Origin: Clostridia bacterium
GTDB taxonomy: Bacteria > Bacillota_A > Clostridia > Christensenellales > Aristaeellaceae
Assembly: GCA_017464225.1 (NCBI GenBank)
Contig: JAFUDW010000090.1
Coordinates: forward strand, 1 to 28,494
DNA: 28,494 nt
Reading direction: 5' to 3'
In this document: positions 1-8,044 of the stretch, one piece after another
Position numbering within the stretch: position 1 is the stretch's first letter
How the letters are laid out: each line of letters begins with the position of its first letter
Notes under the pieces: model-generated
What the model saw: the letters and a program-made list of their open reading frames with translations, nothing else
Databases searched by the model: none
Told to the model about the DNA's origin: nothing
Made by a program: the position numbers and the translations under genes

Positions 1-56
1 AAAAGCAGGATGATGGCTGAATGAGCTTGCTCATATCAGACGCCAGCCTGCTTTTT
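1..56. terminator. Bidirectional terminator-like hairpin in repeat copy A
   Basis: A long imperfect stem with a GAGC-TT-GCTC tip is bounded by AAAAGCAGG on the left and CCTGCTTTTT on the right. The T-tract follows the stem on the plus strand, and the A-tract gives one on the minus strand. It would end transcripts of the leftward rubrerythrin operon. The equivalent stems in copies B and C carry compensating base changes. Confidence 0.6.
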
Positions 57-210
57 CTTTGCCTCAGACGGCCTCTTTACGCCAACCCAAAAGCTTAACT
101 GGCGGAAATCGTTTGTTAGTGAATTTAACTTTGTTCGCCGGGATGGGTGCAGGGGGCGAAGTCCCCTGCCGCGGGTTCATAAGGGCCGCGGAGGCCCTTA
201 TCGTCTCCCC
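1..210 (+). repeat. Dispersed multi-hairpin repeat, copy A (right part only)
   Basis: This stretch aligns with 7814-8025 (copy B) and more loosely with 16694-16902 (copy C). It starts in the middle of the family unit because the window begins there. It contains the A-tract/T-tract hairpin at 1-56, a GCAGGGG/CCCCTGC hairpin around a GCGAAGT loop near 152-172, and a terminal hairpin ATAAGGGCC-GCGGA-GGCCCTTAT at 179-201. The last 15 bases (195-209) are the exact reverse complement of 28169-28183, the start of copy D, so the family has inverted ends. It lies just past the 3' end of the rubrerythrin gene. An open frame crosses it, but the same frame is broken in copy C, so I read it as non-coding. 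Confidence 0.85.
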
Positions 211-249
211 CGCCAAACTCTCTTTATACAACCCCAATTACGATCTCTA

Positions 250-801
250 TCAGTAATTGGTCTGCTCCAGCTCAAAATACGCCTGGGGATGGTTGCACAC
301 CGGACAAACGGCCGGGGCCTCCTCCCCTTCGTAGATATAACCGCAGTTGCGGCAGTGCCACACCTTGGTTTCGCCCTTATTGAACACCGTGCCGGCGTCC
401 AGGTTTTCCTTGAGCTTGTTATAGCGCGCTTCATGGGCGCGTTCCACTTCGGCCACGCCCTCAAACTTTTTGGCCAGCTCCTCAAAGCCTTCCTCCCGGG
501 CCACCCGGGCGAACTCCTTGTACATCTCGGTCCATTCCTCGTGCTCGCCCGCGGCGGCGGCGGCCAGATTGGCGGCGGTATCGCCGGGAGTCTTGCCCTC
601 CTGGAAACCGCTCAAGGCGCGCAGCCACATTTTGGCGTGCTCCTTTTCGTTGCGGGCGGTCTCCTCAAAGATACCGGCGATCTGCTGGTATCCCTCTTTT
701 TTGGCGGCGCTGGCGTAAAAATCGTACTTGTTGCGGGCCATGCTCTCGCCTGCGAAAGCGGCCATCAGGTTTTTCTCGGTCTTAGAGCCTTTCAGTTCCA
801 T
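250..801 (-). CDS. rbr: Rubrerythrin
   Basis: A 183-aa rubrerythrin, a cytoplasmic non-haem iron protein that reduces hydrogen peroxide in anaerobes with electrons from rubredoxin or NADH oxidoreductases. The N-terminal ferritin-like four-helix domain (about 1-135) shows the diiron ligands E19, E52-x-x-H55 and E120-x-x-H123. The C-terminal rubredoxin-like domain has C150-x2-C153 and C166-x2-C169 for the Fe(Cys)4 site. Length is near the 180-195 aa usual for the family, so both domains look intact. AGGAGG sits 9-10 bases before the ATG. It is the last gene of a leftward cluster with a small membrane protein, a TSCPD protein and an acetyltransferase, and is followed by repeat copy A. Identification is secure; the oxidative-stress role is family knowledge. 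Confidence 0.96.
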   Translation of the reverse strand: MELKGSKTEKNLMAAFAGESMARNKYDFYASAAKKEGYQQIAGIFEETARNEKEHAKMWLRALSGFQEGKTPGDTAANLAAAAAGEHEEWTEMYKEFARVAREEGFEELAKKFEGVAEVERAHEARYNKLKENLDAGTVFNKGETKVWHCRNCGYIYEGEEAPAVCPVCNHPQAYFELEQTNY

Positions 802-846
802 AGCTGTATCCTCCTGTGATCGATAGTATGGCCCGCCGGGCCGGTA

Positions 847-954
847 TTATCCGATGAAAGAGAGTACGGTGGGGATGATCATGGCAAGGATCAGCACCAC
901 GCAGAGCACGGCGATCACGACCTTGCGGGAATCAGTCTTCTTTTTTCCGGACAC
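847..954 (-). CDS. 35-aa single-pass membrane protein
   Basis: A short reading frame with a GTG start gives a 35-residue protein. A Lys/Arg-rich N-terminus (residues 4-11) is followed by one hydrophobic segment (about 12-34, rich in V, I and L, with one Cys). The start is supported by AGGAGG 9 bases upstream, lying inside the end of the preceding TSCPD gene, whose TGA stop is one base away. Translation is therefore probably coupled. The gene lies between TSCPD and rubrerythrin in the same orientation. I do not recognise a named family. The positive-inside pattern predicts a tail inside the cell and little exposed outside. The frame is too short for coding statistics, so support rests on the RBS, the tight spacing and the membrane-like composition. 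Confidence 0.6.
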   Translation of the reverse strand: MSGKKKTDSRKVVIAVLCVVLILAMIIPTVLSFIG

Positions 955-955
955 G

Positions 956-1207
956 TCAGCAAACCTCCTGTTCATAAGCTTCTATGGCGCGGCTCAGTTG
1001 GTCGGGGCAGCTGGTGTCGCCCTGGCAGGGAATGCCGCGCAGCAATTCCTTCACATCGTCAGCCTTGCGTCCCACCACCATGGTGGCCAGGCCGCGGGTA
1101 TTGCCCTTGCAGCCGCGGTGGAACGCGCAGTACGTAATGATGCCGTTTTCGTCGATCTCCAGGTCGATCTGCGTGGAGCAGGTGCCGTGGGTCTTGTACT
1201 CAAACAT
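956..1207 (-). CDS. TSCPD domain-containing protein (TIGR03905-like)
   Basis: An 83-aa protein containing the literal TSCPD motif near its C-terminus (residues 65-69), plus Cys at GTCS near the start, a central FHRGCKGN motif and a C-terminal Cys. This matches the short TIGR03905/TSCPD family, whose function is unknown. A related TSCPD module occurs at the C-terminus of some class II ribonucleotide reductases, and the conserved cysteines suggest redox or metal chemistry, but that is inference. The gene starts 17 bases after the acetyltransferase stop, with a purine-rich AAGGGG site, and its end overlaps the ribosome site of the next small gene. Its place upstream of rubrerythrin hints at a redox-stress context. 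Confidence 0.85.
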   Translation of the reverse strand: MFEYKTHGTCSTQIDLEIDENGIITYCAFHRGCKGNTRGLATMVVGRKADDVKELLRGIPCQGDTSCPDQLSRAIEAYEQEVC

Positions 1208-1224
1208 ACTCTTTCCCCTTCACA

Positions 1225-1815
1225 TTAAACAGAAAAATCACCGCGGCGGGGCAGCGGATCGGAACGCAGGATGGCGTAAAGCCGCACATCGGAAAACCGC
1301 CCCTTGTTAAATACCCGGCTCCGCAGCGTGCCCTCGCAGGTCATACCGCATTTTTCCATCACCCGGCCCGAGGCAGGATTGTCCACCTCATGCATGGCCT
1401 CGATGCGGTTGAGCCCCAGGGTGTCAAAGCCAAAATGCAGCACGGCACTCAGCGCTTCGGTGGCATAGCCCTGGTTCCAGCAGTCCCGGGCCAGGGAATA
1501 CCCTACCTCGCCGCTGCGGTGCTCGCAGTTGATCCACATGAAGCCGATGGTGCCGATCATGCGGCGGTCAGCCCGCCGCTCGATGGCGAAGCTGCCCGGC
1601 GAGCCGTTGCGGTACTGCCGAAGGGCGCTGCGCAGGGCGGCGCGGGTCTGCCGCGGGCTTTCATGCGTGTCCCACAGCACGTGGCGGCTCACCTCGGGAT
1701 CGCTGCAATAGCGGTACATGTCCCTTTCGTCCCGCATGGTCAGCGGCCGCAGCCGCAGCCGCTTTGTTTCCAGCACCGGCAGGCTGGAGAACACGCTCTG
1801 GCAATAAGCCTGCAT
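1225..1815 (-). CDS. GNAT family N-acetyltransferase (RimJ/RimL type)
   Basis: A 196-aa protein with the typical opening of the RimJ/RimL branch (LETKRLRLRPL at about 15-25), the strand-plus-loop region around GTIGF, a substrate-side GEVGYSL segment, the acetyl-CoA loop around RDCWNQGYATEA (about 129-140), and the late N-x-x-S-x-x-V-M-E-K-C-G motif (NPASGRVMEKCG). Such enzymes transfer acetyl from acetyl-CoA to N-terminal amines of ribosomal or other proteins; the substrate here is unknown. It is the first gene after a clear promoter at 1837-1865 and heads the cluster leading to rubrerythrin. The predicted start follows GAGGACGG. Length is normal for the family. Confidence 0.9.
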   Translation of the reverse strand: MQAYCQSVFSSLPVLETKRLRLRPLTMRDERDMYRYCSDPEVSRHVLWDTHESPRQTRAALRSALRQYRNGSPGSFAIERRADRRMIGTIGFMWINCEHRSGEVGYSLARDCWNQGYATEALSAVLHFGFDTLGLNRIEAMHEVDNPASGRVMEKCGMTCEGTLRSRVFNKGRFSDVRLYAILRSDPLPRRGDFSV

Positions 1816-1836
1816 ACGCCGTCCTCATTTCGTCAT

Positions 1837-1865
1837 ATTATGCCACAAAATCGGAATGAATGCAA
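1837..1865 (-). promoter_or_regulatory. Sigma-A promoter of the acetyltransferase-rubrerythrin cluster
   Basis: Read on the minus strand, TTGCAT (1860-1865) and CATAAT (1837-1842) are separated by exactly 17 bases. The -10 box is 21 bases upstream of the ATG, so the 5' leader is short. No operator-like repeat is evident. Confidence 0.7.
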
Positions 1866-1867
1866 CG

Positions 1868-1923
1868 GGAAAGCGCCTTGTCGCCGAAAATTCACAAAGC
1901 GCGGCGGAATCAAGCGCTTTTCC
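1868..1923. other. Imperfect palindrome between the Nudix and acetyltransferase genes
   Basis: Outer arms GGAAAGCGCCTTG and CAAGCGCTTTTCC pair with one bulge, and inner arms CGCCG/CGGCG pair around a 15-base loop. It lies 17 bases beyond the Nudix stop on the transcribed strand and could act as a weak terminator or 3' stabiliser. There is no clear T-run on the minus strand, so the role is uncertain. Confidence 0.35.
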
Positions 1924-1939
1924 ATGAAAATTTGTTAAA

Positions 1940-2563
1940 TTATTCCTTTCCCTGGGATGAAAACGCCCCGCTGACCCGTTGAATAGGTGACGGTTGATCA
2001 AAGGGCGCGGCGGCCAGGCGATTGGTGAGCTGGGCTGCCATCAGCAGCCCGGCGATCGTTTTGCTGTCGTGGATCTCGCCCGCCATGACCATGCGGATGG
2101 CCTCGCTGAGCGGGAAGGAGCGCACGCGCAGGAATTCGTCGGGATCCAGATGCATTTTATGCTGGCTGAGGCCTGTGGCCAGATAGATGCCGATCTGCTC
2201 GTTGCAGAAGCCCGGCGTGGTATCCAGCACCGTGAGCAGGCGGTAGTTTTCCGCGTTCAGGCCGGTTTCCTCCTCCAGCTCCCGCCGGGCGCAGTCCAGC
2301 ATATCCTCGCCCGCGTGATCCAGCTTGCCCGCCGGGATCTCCCAGGTAAAGCGTCCCACCGCCACGCGATGCTGGCGCACCATGGTGACGTTTCCCGCGT
2401 CGTCCAGCGGCACCACGGCGGCGGCCCCGCGATGGCGCACCATCTCCCGCAGCGCCTTCTGGCCGTTGGGCAGCAGCACCTGCCAATGCTCAACGTTGAT
2501 CAAAACCCCGTGAAAAACCTCCTCGGAGGATAAAAAAACCTCTTCCAACGCCTTGTCGTCCAT
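1940..2563 (-). CDS. Nudix hydrolase, ADP-ribose pyrophosphatase type
   Basis: A 207-aa Nudix enzyme, most like NudF-type ADP-ribose pyrophosphatases that hydrolyse ADP-ribose to AMP and ribose 5-phosphate in the cytoplasm. The E-I-P-A-G-K-L lead-in and the REL-x-EE-x-G-L core of the Nudix box are intact. The stretch between the first Gly and the first Glu is six residues (KLDHAG) rather than the consensus five, a one-residue loop insertion. The start is the Met at 2563, not the ATG 27 bases upstream, because GGGAGG sits 7 bases before the 2563 start, inside the longer frame. It runs divergently from the surface-protein gene. Substrate specificity is inferred from the family. Confidence 0.9.
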   Translation of the reverse strand: MDDKALEEVFLSSEEVFHGVLINVEHWQVLLPNGQKALREMVRHRGAAAVVPLDDAGNVTMVRQHRVAVGRFTWEIPAGKLDHAGEDMLDCARRELEEETGLNAENYRLLTVLDTTPGFCNEQIGIYLATGLSQHKMHLDPDEFLRVRSFPLSEAIRMVMAGEIHDSKTIAGLLMAAQLTNRLAAAPFDQPSPIQRVSGAFSSQGKE

Positions 2564-2652
2564 GGCAAAACCTCCCTTTTTGCGAATCATAAAAGAATTC
2601 TACACGCAGATACAATGTTCCTGCTTTACAAAGAATTAACAAGCGGCGGGAA

Positions 2653-2681
2653 TTGACGGAGGCACATTTTCGTAATATAAT
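2653..2681 (+). promoter_or_regulatory. Near-consensus sigma-A promoter of the surface-protein gene
   Basis: TTGACG (2653-2658) and TATAAT (2676-2681) are separated by 17 bases. This is the best-matching housekeeping promoter in the window. A possible TTG start of the downstream frame lies inside the -10 box, so that start can be excluded and the ATG at 2735 is used. Confidence 0.85.
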
Positions 2682-2734
2682 TGAAACACATTCTTTTTCC
2701 TTTTGTTATTATTCGTCCGAGGAGGCGATTTGGA

Positions 2735-5700
2735 ATGAAAGCTATTCTGCGTCGAGAGGGACTGCGCCGACTGGCCGCGCTGACGCTGGCCGTGCTGCTG
2801 GCGCTGGGCACGCTGCCCGCCGCGCTGGCGGAGGCCGTGCCGCTCCCCCTGACCTTTACGCTGCGCTGGGGCGATCAGATGACCCAGTCCACGGCGCTGA
2901 CCGCCCCTGGGTATGAAAACAGCTATTGGCTGTACCTGCCCCAGGAGGCCTTTTTCGCCGAGCCCGTGCTTACCGCAGCGGCGCCCGAGGGCCTGTACGG
3001 CCAGATATCGCTGGAAAGCGGCGCCATACTCTCCGGAGAGGGCACGCCCCTGGCCGCGCTGCAATACCTGGACGCGGGAAACGCCCCGGGCATGAACGGC
3101 CTGACGGTGATCTGCTATGACGCAAACGGCATGGAGGCCGCCCGGGTCACGCTGTACCTGTCCGCCGCCACCGATACGCCGGAGCTCGTCCCCGCCGCGC
3201 CCCAGGTTCAACCCGCGGATGTGGCGCTGGTATGCGTCAACGCCGATACCAACGAGCCCATCAGCACCTCCGCCCAAACCTGCCTGCCCGGCCCCTTTAC
3301 CGTGACCGCCCCGGCGATCGACGGATACGACCTGATCAGCGAAGGCCAGGTGAGCGGCACCGTGGACGCCCAGGGCGCCAATCCCAGCCAGGCGGTGTTT
3401 TATTACCGCAAGCAGGCCCAGCCCGCCCAGGTGACCGTGGTGTGCGTTGACGCTGAGACCGGCAATATCCTCAGCAGCACCGAGCAGCTTTGCCAGCCCG
3501 GTCCCTTCATCGTGCCCGCTCCCATGATCGAGGGCTACGATCTGGCGGGCGATCCGCAGATGATGGGCGAGGTGACGGCCAACGGCGCCAATCCCGCGCG
3601 GATCGAATTCCGCTACACCCGCCATATCAACAACGTGACCGTCACCGTGCGCTATATGGATGAAAACGGCACGGTGTTTGAAACCTATACCCGGGAATGC
3701 GCCTCCGGCAGCAACCAGATCGAGGCCGAAGCCCGCGCGGGCTATGATTTTGCCCCCAACGCGCCTACTCAGGCCACCGTGACCGTCACAGCCGCAGGCG
3801 CGGATGTGAGCGAGGTGGTTTTCCGTTATGTGCGCAAGATCAGCGACGTGGCGGTGCCTGTGCGCTTTGTGAACGCAGAAGGCGCTGATATCCTTCCCGC
3901 CGCGCAGCAGGTATGCTATGCCGGGGAAAACAAAGTGATCGCGCCCGCCCTTGATGGTTATACCGCAGAGCCCGCTGCCGTTACCGTGATCGTCACAGCC
4001 GACGGCGCCAGCCCGGCCCAGGTGACCTTTGTATATACCCCCATCGCCACGCCCACGCCTGTTCCGGCTACCGATACGCCTGTTCCGGCTACCGATACTC
4101 CGGTCCCGGCTACTGATACCCCGGTCCCGGCCACAGATACCCCGGTCCCGGCCACAGATACGCCTGTCCCGGCCACCGATACGCCTGTCCCGGCCACCGA
4201 TACCCCGGTCCCGGCCACCGATACCCCCGCGCCCGCCATCACCGAGGCTTCGCTGCCTGTGATCTATATGGACAATCGGGGCAATGTGCTGGCCCAGGTC
4301 AGCGTGACCGTGCTGTCCGGTGAAAATTACATCAAGCCCGACGCCGACCGGGTGTCCTCCGCCTATACCCTGCGCGGCGAGGATACCGTGCGGGTGACGG
4401 TATCCTCCGAGGGCGTATGCTCTCCCGAAAGCGTGACCTTCTACTATATCGCCCCCGTGGATATAAACGTATATTACCTGAGCTTTGACGACGTTCCCGT
4501 GGCCGATCCCCAGACCGTGCGCTGCGAATACGGCGTCACCCCCATCGACGCCAATCCCAGGAACCTGCAGCAGGGCTACATCCTGGCTGACGACGGCCGC
4601 AAATATGTAAACGTGGATGAAAACGGGGCCGACGTGGAAGAGATCGTCTTCCGCTACGGCCGCGAGGTACAAAACACCCAGCCCACCGCCACGCCCGAGC
4701 CCCGGCTGGCGCTGGTGACCGTCAATTACCGCACCACTACGGGCGACGCGCCCTTCTATGTGGATACCACGGTCAAGTGCTTTACGGGTGAAAACACCGT
4801 AACGGCCAACAGCGCTTACGTGCCCCAGGGCTACCGGCTGGAGAGCCCGGAGAGCGTGACCGTTACGGTGGACGCCGAGGGCGTGGCCCATCCGGCCTCG
4901 GTGGACTTTGTATATAACATCAGCGATATGACCCGCAACGTCATGGTGTATTACCGCGGCGCCGACGGAAAAGATATCACCGCGCCCGAAAGCGTGACGG
5001 TGGGCCTTGGCGACCGGACGGTTTCAGCTGATCCGGGGCATATTCCCCAGGGCTGGCAGGTGGAGGGCGATACCACCCGCACCGTGCGCCTGGAGGCCGA
5101 CGGCACGCTGGAGCCCGATTATCTGGTGTTCACTCTGGTGACCGTGCCGCCCACGTCCACGCCCACCGCCGTACCGCCGCCCACCGTGGCCCCCGTGGAT
5201 TACACGGTGTACGATATGGACGCGTACTGCTATCCCAAATCTGATGGCACGCCGCTGCGCTCCTTCCCCTCAGACGATGACGACAACCGCATCGGCACGG
5301 CCGACCGGCAGGATCTGACGCATATTGACGGCTACGTGGTCAACAGCCTGGACGAAACCTGGTACATCGTCACCGTGGGCGACCAGACCGGCTACATGCG
5401 CGACAGCCAGGTGCGCGTGCTGTCCCAGGAGGATATGAACGCCCTGTTTGGCACGCCCGTGCCCGCTACGCCCTCGCCCGTGCCCGAAACGCCCATCCCC
5501 GACGGCGCGTACATCGACCGCTGGGGCGCGCTCAACGCCGACAGCGTAAACTTCCGCGCGGAGGCCTCCAAGCAGAGCAAATCCATGGGTAAATATGGGC
5601 GCAACCAGAAGGTATTCGTATACGACTCAGTGACCATGGACGGCGAAAAATGGTATCGGGCCAATATTTCCGGCAAAGACGGCTACATGATGGCCCGCTA

Positions 5701-7456
5701 TATCGATCTGATGAGCGGCGTCGATTCGGCGGCCTACCAATCCTCGCTGGCATCCCCCATGCCGGTGCGCACCGCGCCGCCCACGGCTTCGCCCGTACCG
5801 GTCACCGAAACGCCCGTGCCCGTCACGCCCACCCCCACCGTGCCGCCCACGCCCACGCCCGCGCCTTACTCGGGCTACGCGCTGACCACCCGTACGGTGG
5901 ATCTGCGCACCGGCGTAACAGTGAGCGACACCACCCTTTCCACCCTGTCCGGCAACATGCTGCTCTACGTATACGGCCAGGCCTATGTGAACGGCGTATG
6001 CTGGAACAGCGCCGAGCAGCTGTCCACCCATACCAGCGGCTACGTGCAGGACGACGCTCTGCGCCGCATTACGGCGGAGGAGGCCGCGCCTTACCTGGCC
6101 GCCCTCACCCAGACCGCCTCGCCCACGCCGCCCACCATCAAGCCCGATCCCTATACCGGCTATGCCGTCACCAACGGCAGCAACGTGATGATCCGCAATT
6201 ACGCCGATGAAAAGGCCGAGATCGCCGCCGTGCTCAGCGAAGGCGAAGTGCTGTGGGTCATGAGCCAGGAATACGTGGCCGGCTCCTCCTATTATTGGGA
6301 GGTGGTGCAGTACGGCAAGGTATACGGCTATGTGCGCTCCGACCAGCTGCGCATGATGGAGCCCGCCGAGCGCGATCTTTACGAGCAGAGCCTGCGCACG
6401 CCCGTTCCCACCGTTCTGTATACCGTGACCGTGCCGCCGGTCTCCCAGAGCAGCATGTCCAGCTACGGCTATGTGACCACCAACAACGTGCGCCTTCGCA
6501 GCGGCCCCGGTACGGCCAACACCCAGATCCGCATGATGAGCCAGTACGCCTTCGCGCTGGTGCTGGGCTCCGAAACGGTGGATAACCAGCTATGGTATCA
6601 TATCAACCAGGCCGGCACCGAGGGCTATGTGATGTCCGATTACTTCAAGGTGCTCAGCCTTGGCGAGCTCAGCGAGTTTTTGACCAGCGACGAATACAGA
6701 CAGTCCGCCGCCAACGCCGCAGGGTCCGTCAGCAGCGGCGGAAGCGCTTCCTCCCAGGCAGCGGCCAGCGGCGCTATCACCTCGGTGGAGGATTTCAATT
6801 CCGGCGTATGGAAGAACCCCAACCTGGTGAACGTGACCTACGAGCCGTTCAGCAATATTATCGCCAGCCCCACGCCCGATGTGGAGCAGCTGACCACCGC
6901 CACCCCCGCGCCAACGGCCACTCCGGAGGCAACGAACACCCCAGAGGCAACGGACACCACCGTTCCCCTGTCCACCCAGGGCTTTACCGAGTTCACCACC
7001 CCCGTGCCCAACGCCAAGAGCTCGGGCAGCGGCTGGATCTGGGCAGGCCTGGCGGCAGTGGTGCTGGCAGGCGGCGGCGCGTATGGTTATTCCATCTACC
7101 GCGCCAACCAGCGCAAAGCCGCCCAACGGGCCGCCCAGCGCCGCCAGCAGCAACAGCAGGCGGCCCGGAACGCCGCGGGCTACGCCCGTCCCACCCAGCA
7201 GACGCCCGTCCAGGGCCAGCAGCCCCAGCGCCCGGCCTATCCCCAGGGGAGCCAGCGCCCGGCGCAGCAAACCTCGGTGTTTACACCGCCTAAAACGATG
7301 AACGCTCCCGCCCAGGGCACGGCGGCCTCCCAGGCCCCCGACGCGGTGGGAACAGCCGGCGCTGCGGCGCAGCCTTCCCAGGCGACGCCCGCCCAGCCGG
7401 CCCAGGCCAACCAGACGCCTCAGCGCCACCGGCGGTCCGAAAAGCATCAGGGATAA
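2735..7456 (+). CDS. Large surface protein: MucBP-like repeats, P/T linker, SH3b-like repeats, membrane anchor
   Basis: A 1573-aa exported protein. A signal peptide (about 1-33, ending ALA-E) is followed by a unique region. Next come about eight MucBP/beta-grasp-like repeats (roughly 161-435 and 506-806), each beginning V-x-V-x-Y/F-x-D/N and ending in a V-x-F-x-Y strand. A block of eight PVPATDT heptads (442-497) splits the series. After a proline-rich linker come five SH3b-like modules (near 823, 930, 1048, 1143 and 1244), joined by TPTP/PVP linkers; the last has the typical VRLRSGPG. A transmembrane helix (about 1432-1455) is followed by a 118-residue Q/A/P-rich basic tail. There is no LPXTG motif and no catalytic domain that I can recognise. 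It probably binds mucin, glycans or cell wall. The ATG at 2735 follows GAGGAGG. Monocistronic, ending at repeat copy B. Confidence 0.85.
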   Translation: MKAILRREGLRRLAALTLAVLLALGTLPAALAEAVPLPLTFTLRWGDQMTQSTALTAPGYENSYWLYLPQEAFFAEPVLTAAAPEGLYGQISLESGAILSGEGTPLAALQYLDAGNAPGMNGLTVICYDANGMEAARVTLYLSAATDTPELVPAAPQVQPADVALVCVNADTNEPISTSAQTCLPGPFTVTAPAIDGYDLISEGQVSGTVDAQGANPSQAVFYYRKQAQPAQVTVVCVDAETGNILSSTEQLCQPGPFIVPAPMIEGYDLAGDPQMMGEVTANGANPARIEFRYTRHINNVTVTVRYMDENGTVFETYTRECASGSNQIEAEARAGYDFAPNAPTQATVTVTAAGADVSEVVFRYVRKISDVAVPVRFVNAEGADILPAAQQVCYAGENKVIAPALDGYTAEPAAVTVIVTADGASPAQVTFVYTPIATPTPVPATDTPVPATDTPVPATDTPVPATDTPVPATDTPVPATDTPVPATDTPVPATDTPAPAITEASLPVIYMDNRGNVLAQVSVTVLSGENYIKPDADRVSSAYTLRGEDTVRVTVSSEGVCSPESVTFYYIAPVDINVYYLSFDDVPVADPQTVRCEYGVTPIDANPRNLQQGYILADDGRKYVNVDENGADVEEIVFRYGREVQNTQPTATPEPRLALVTVNYRTTTGDAPFYVDTTVKCFTGENTVTANSAYVPQGYRLESPESVTVTVDAEGVAHPASVDFVYNISDMTRNVMVYYRGADGKDITAPESVTVGLGDRTVSADPGHIPQGWQVEGDTTRTVRLEADGTLEPDYLVFTLVTVPPTSTPTAVPPPTVAPVDYTVYDMDAYCYPKSDGTPLRSFPSDDDDNRIGTADRQDLTHIDGYVVNSLDETWYIVTVGDQTGYMRDSQVRVLSQEDMNALFGTPVPATPSPVPETPIPDGAYIDRWGALNADSVNFRAEASKQSKSMGKYGRNQKVFVYDSVTMDGEKWYRANISGKDGYMMARYIDLMSGVDSAAYQSSLASPMPVRTAPPTASPVPVTETPVPVTPTPTVPPTPTPAPYSGYALTTRTVDLRTGVTVSDTTLSTLSGNMLLYVYGQAYVNGVCWNSAEQLSTHTSGYVQDDALRRITAEEAAPYLAALTQTASPTPPTIKPDPYTGYAVTNGSNVMIRNYADEKAEIAAVLSEGEVLWVMSQEYVAGSSYYWEVVQYGKVYGYVRSDQLRMMEPAERDLYEQSLRTPVPTVLYTVTVPPVSQSSMSSYGYVTTNNVRLRSGPGTANTQIRMMSQYAFALVLGSETVDNQLWYHINQAGTEGYVMSDYFKVLSLGELSEFLTSDEYRQSAANAAGSVSSGGSASSQAAASGAITSVEDFNSGVWKNPNLVNVTYEPFSNIIASPTPDVEQLTTATPAPTATPEATNTPEATDTTVPLSTQGFTEFTTPVPNAKSSGSGWIWAGLAAVVLAGGGAYGYSIYRANQRKAAQRAAQRRQQQQQAARNAAGYARPTQQTPVQGQQPQRPAYPQGSQRPAQQTSVFTPPKTMNAPAQGTAASQAPDAVGTAGAAAQPSQATPAQPAQANQTPQRHRRSEKHQG
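4058..4225 (+). repeat. Eight in-frame 21-bp tandem repeats
   Basis: Eight consecutive 21-base units each encode PVPATDT inside the surface protein, followed by a degenerate ninth (PAPA). Units differ mainly at silent third positions (CCT/CCG, GTT/GTC, GCT/GCC, ACC/ACT/ACA), so the array is old enough to have drifted while the peptide was kept. The unit length preserves the frame, so copy-number change would only alter linker length. Confidence 0.95.
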
Positions 7457-7465
7457 AACTGGATA

Positions 7466-8025
7466 GGGAGACGTTCGAGGGCTTTGCCCTCGAGCTCCTA
7501 CCAGGGAGGGGAGGCCCTCCCTGGACCCGCCAGCGACGGATGCTGCTTGCGTGCTCTTTCAAACAATTTCCTGCAGTTGATTGAATTAAGCTTGGCGCAA
7601 AGAGCGCACCAGAAATACGCCGCAACACAAGAACGACTGGATACGAGCAAGCTCGATCCAGCCGTTTTGCTTATGCGGCTATGACGCTGACGCGTCATTG
7701 ACGTCGGCAAGCCGCCGTCATTTCCGGTGCGGATAACATATCTAAACTTCGATAGCAATCCCCAGTCTGAGGTCGGCACGCACAGCGGGCCGAGGATTGC
7801 GCAGCAATCCCGAAAAAGCAGGATGACGGCTGATTGAGCTTGCTCATATCAGACGGCAGCCCGCTTTTTCTTTGCCTCAGACGGTCTCTTCGCTACAACC
7901 TTACTGACTAAATAGGCGGAAATTGCTTGAAAGTGTCGTCTACCTTGTTCGCCGGGATGGGTGCAGGGGGCGAAGTCCCCTGCCGCAGGTTCATAAGGGC
8001 CGCGGAGGCCCTTATTGTCACCCCT
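7466..8025 (+). repeat. Dispersed multi-hairpin repeat, copy B (complete, about 560 bp)
   Basis: The only complete full-length copy. In order it holds these hairpins: TCGAGGGC-TTT-GCCCTCGA (from 7475); CCAGGGAGGG-GAGG-CCCTCCCTGG; a stem with tip GAGC-AA-GCTC; TGACGTCGGC-AA-GCCGCCGTCA; GGATTGC-GCA-GCAATCC; the A-tract/T-tract hairpin at 7813-7870; GCAGGGG/CCCCTGC; and a terminal ATAAGGGCC-GCGGA-GGCCCTTAT. The left half matches copy D, the right half copies A and C. It fills the gap between the converging 3' ends of the surface-protein and PHP genes, ending 20 bases from the PHP stop. I see no credible gene in it. No target-site duplication is visible. Confidence 0.9.
7813..7870. terminator. 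Bidirectional terminator-like hairpin in repeat copy B
   Basis: AAAAAGC on the left pairs with GCTTTTT on the right. Between them an imperfect stem of about 27 bp closes on GAGC-TT-GCTC. The T-tract continues as CTTTTTCTTTG. It lies between converging genes and could serve both. Confidence 0.65.
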
Positions 8026-8044
8026 CTCAGCCAATTTTCTGTTT

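Noticed and set aside
59..256. Open frame containing FAGMGAGGEVPCRGFIRAAEALIV, repeated in copy B near 7927-8130
   Set aside because: The peptide similarity follows from DNA identity of the repeat. The same frame meets a stop in copy C just after the FAR-equivalent position, and stems vary by paired changes rather than synonymous ones.
2636..4891. 751-aa minus-strand frame
   Set aside because: Antisense to the surface-protein gene. Glycine/arginine/histidine-rich shadow of a GC-rich repeat region without domains.
7290..7628. Minus-strand frame starting MLRRISGALFA, with a relative at 28145-28333
   Set aside because: Lies within the hairpin repeat and overlaps the 3' end of the surface-protein gene. 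No consistent ribosome site; the two copies diverge in frame-insensitive ways. Typical spurious repeat ORF.
7466..8025. CRISPR array
   Set aside because: Hairpins differ in sequence and spacing; there are no regularly spaced identical repeats with unique spacers.
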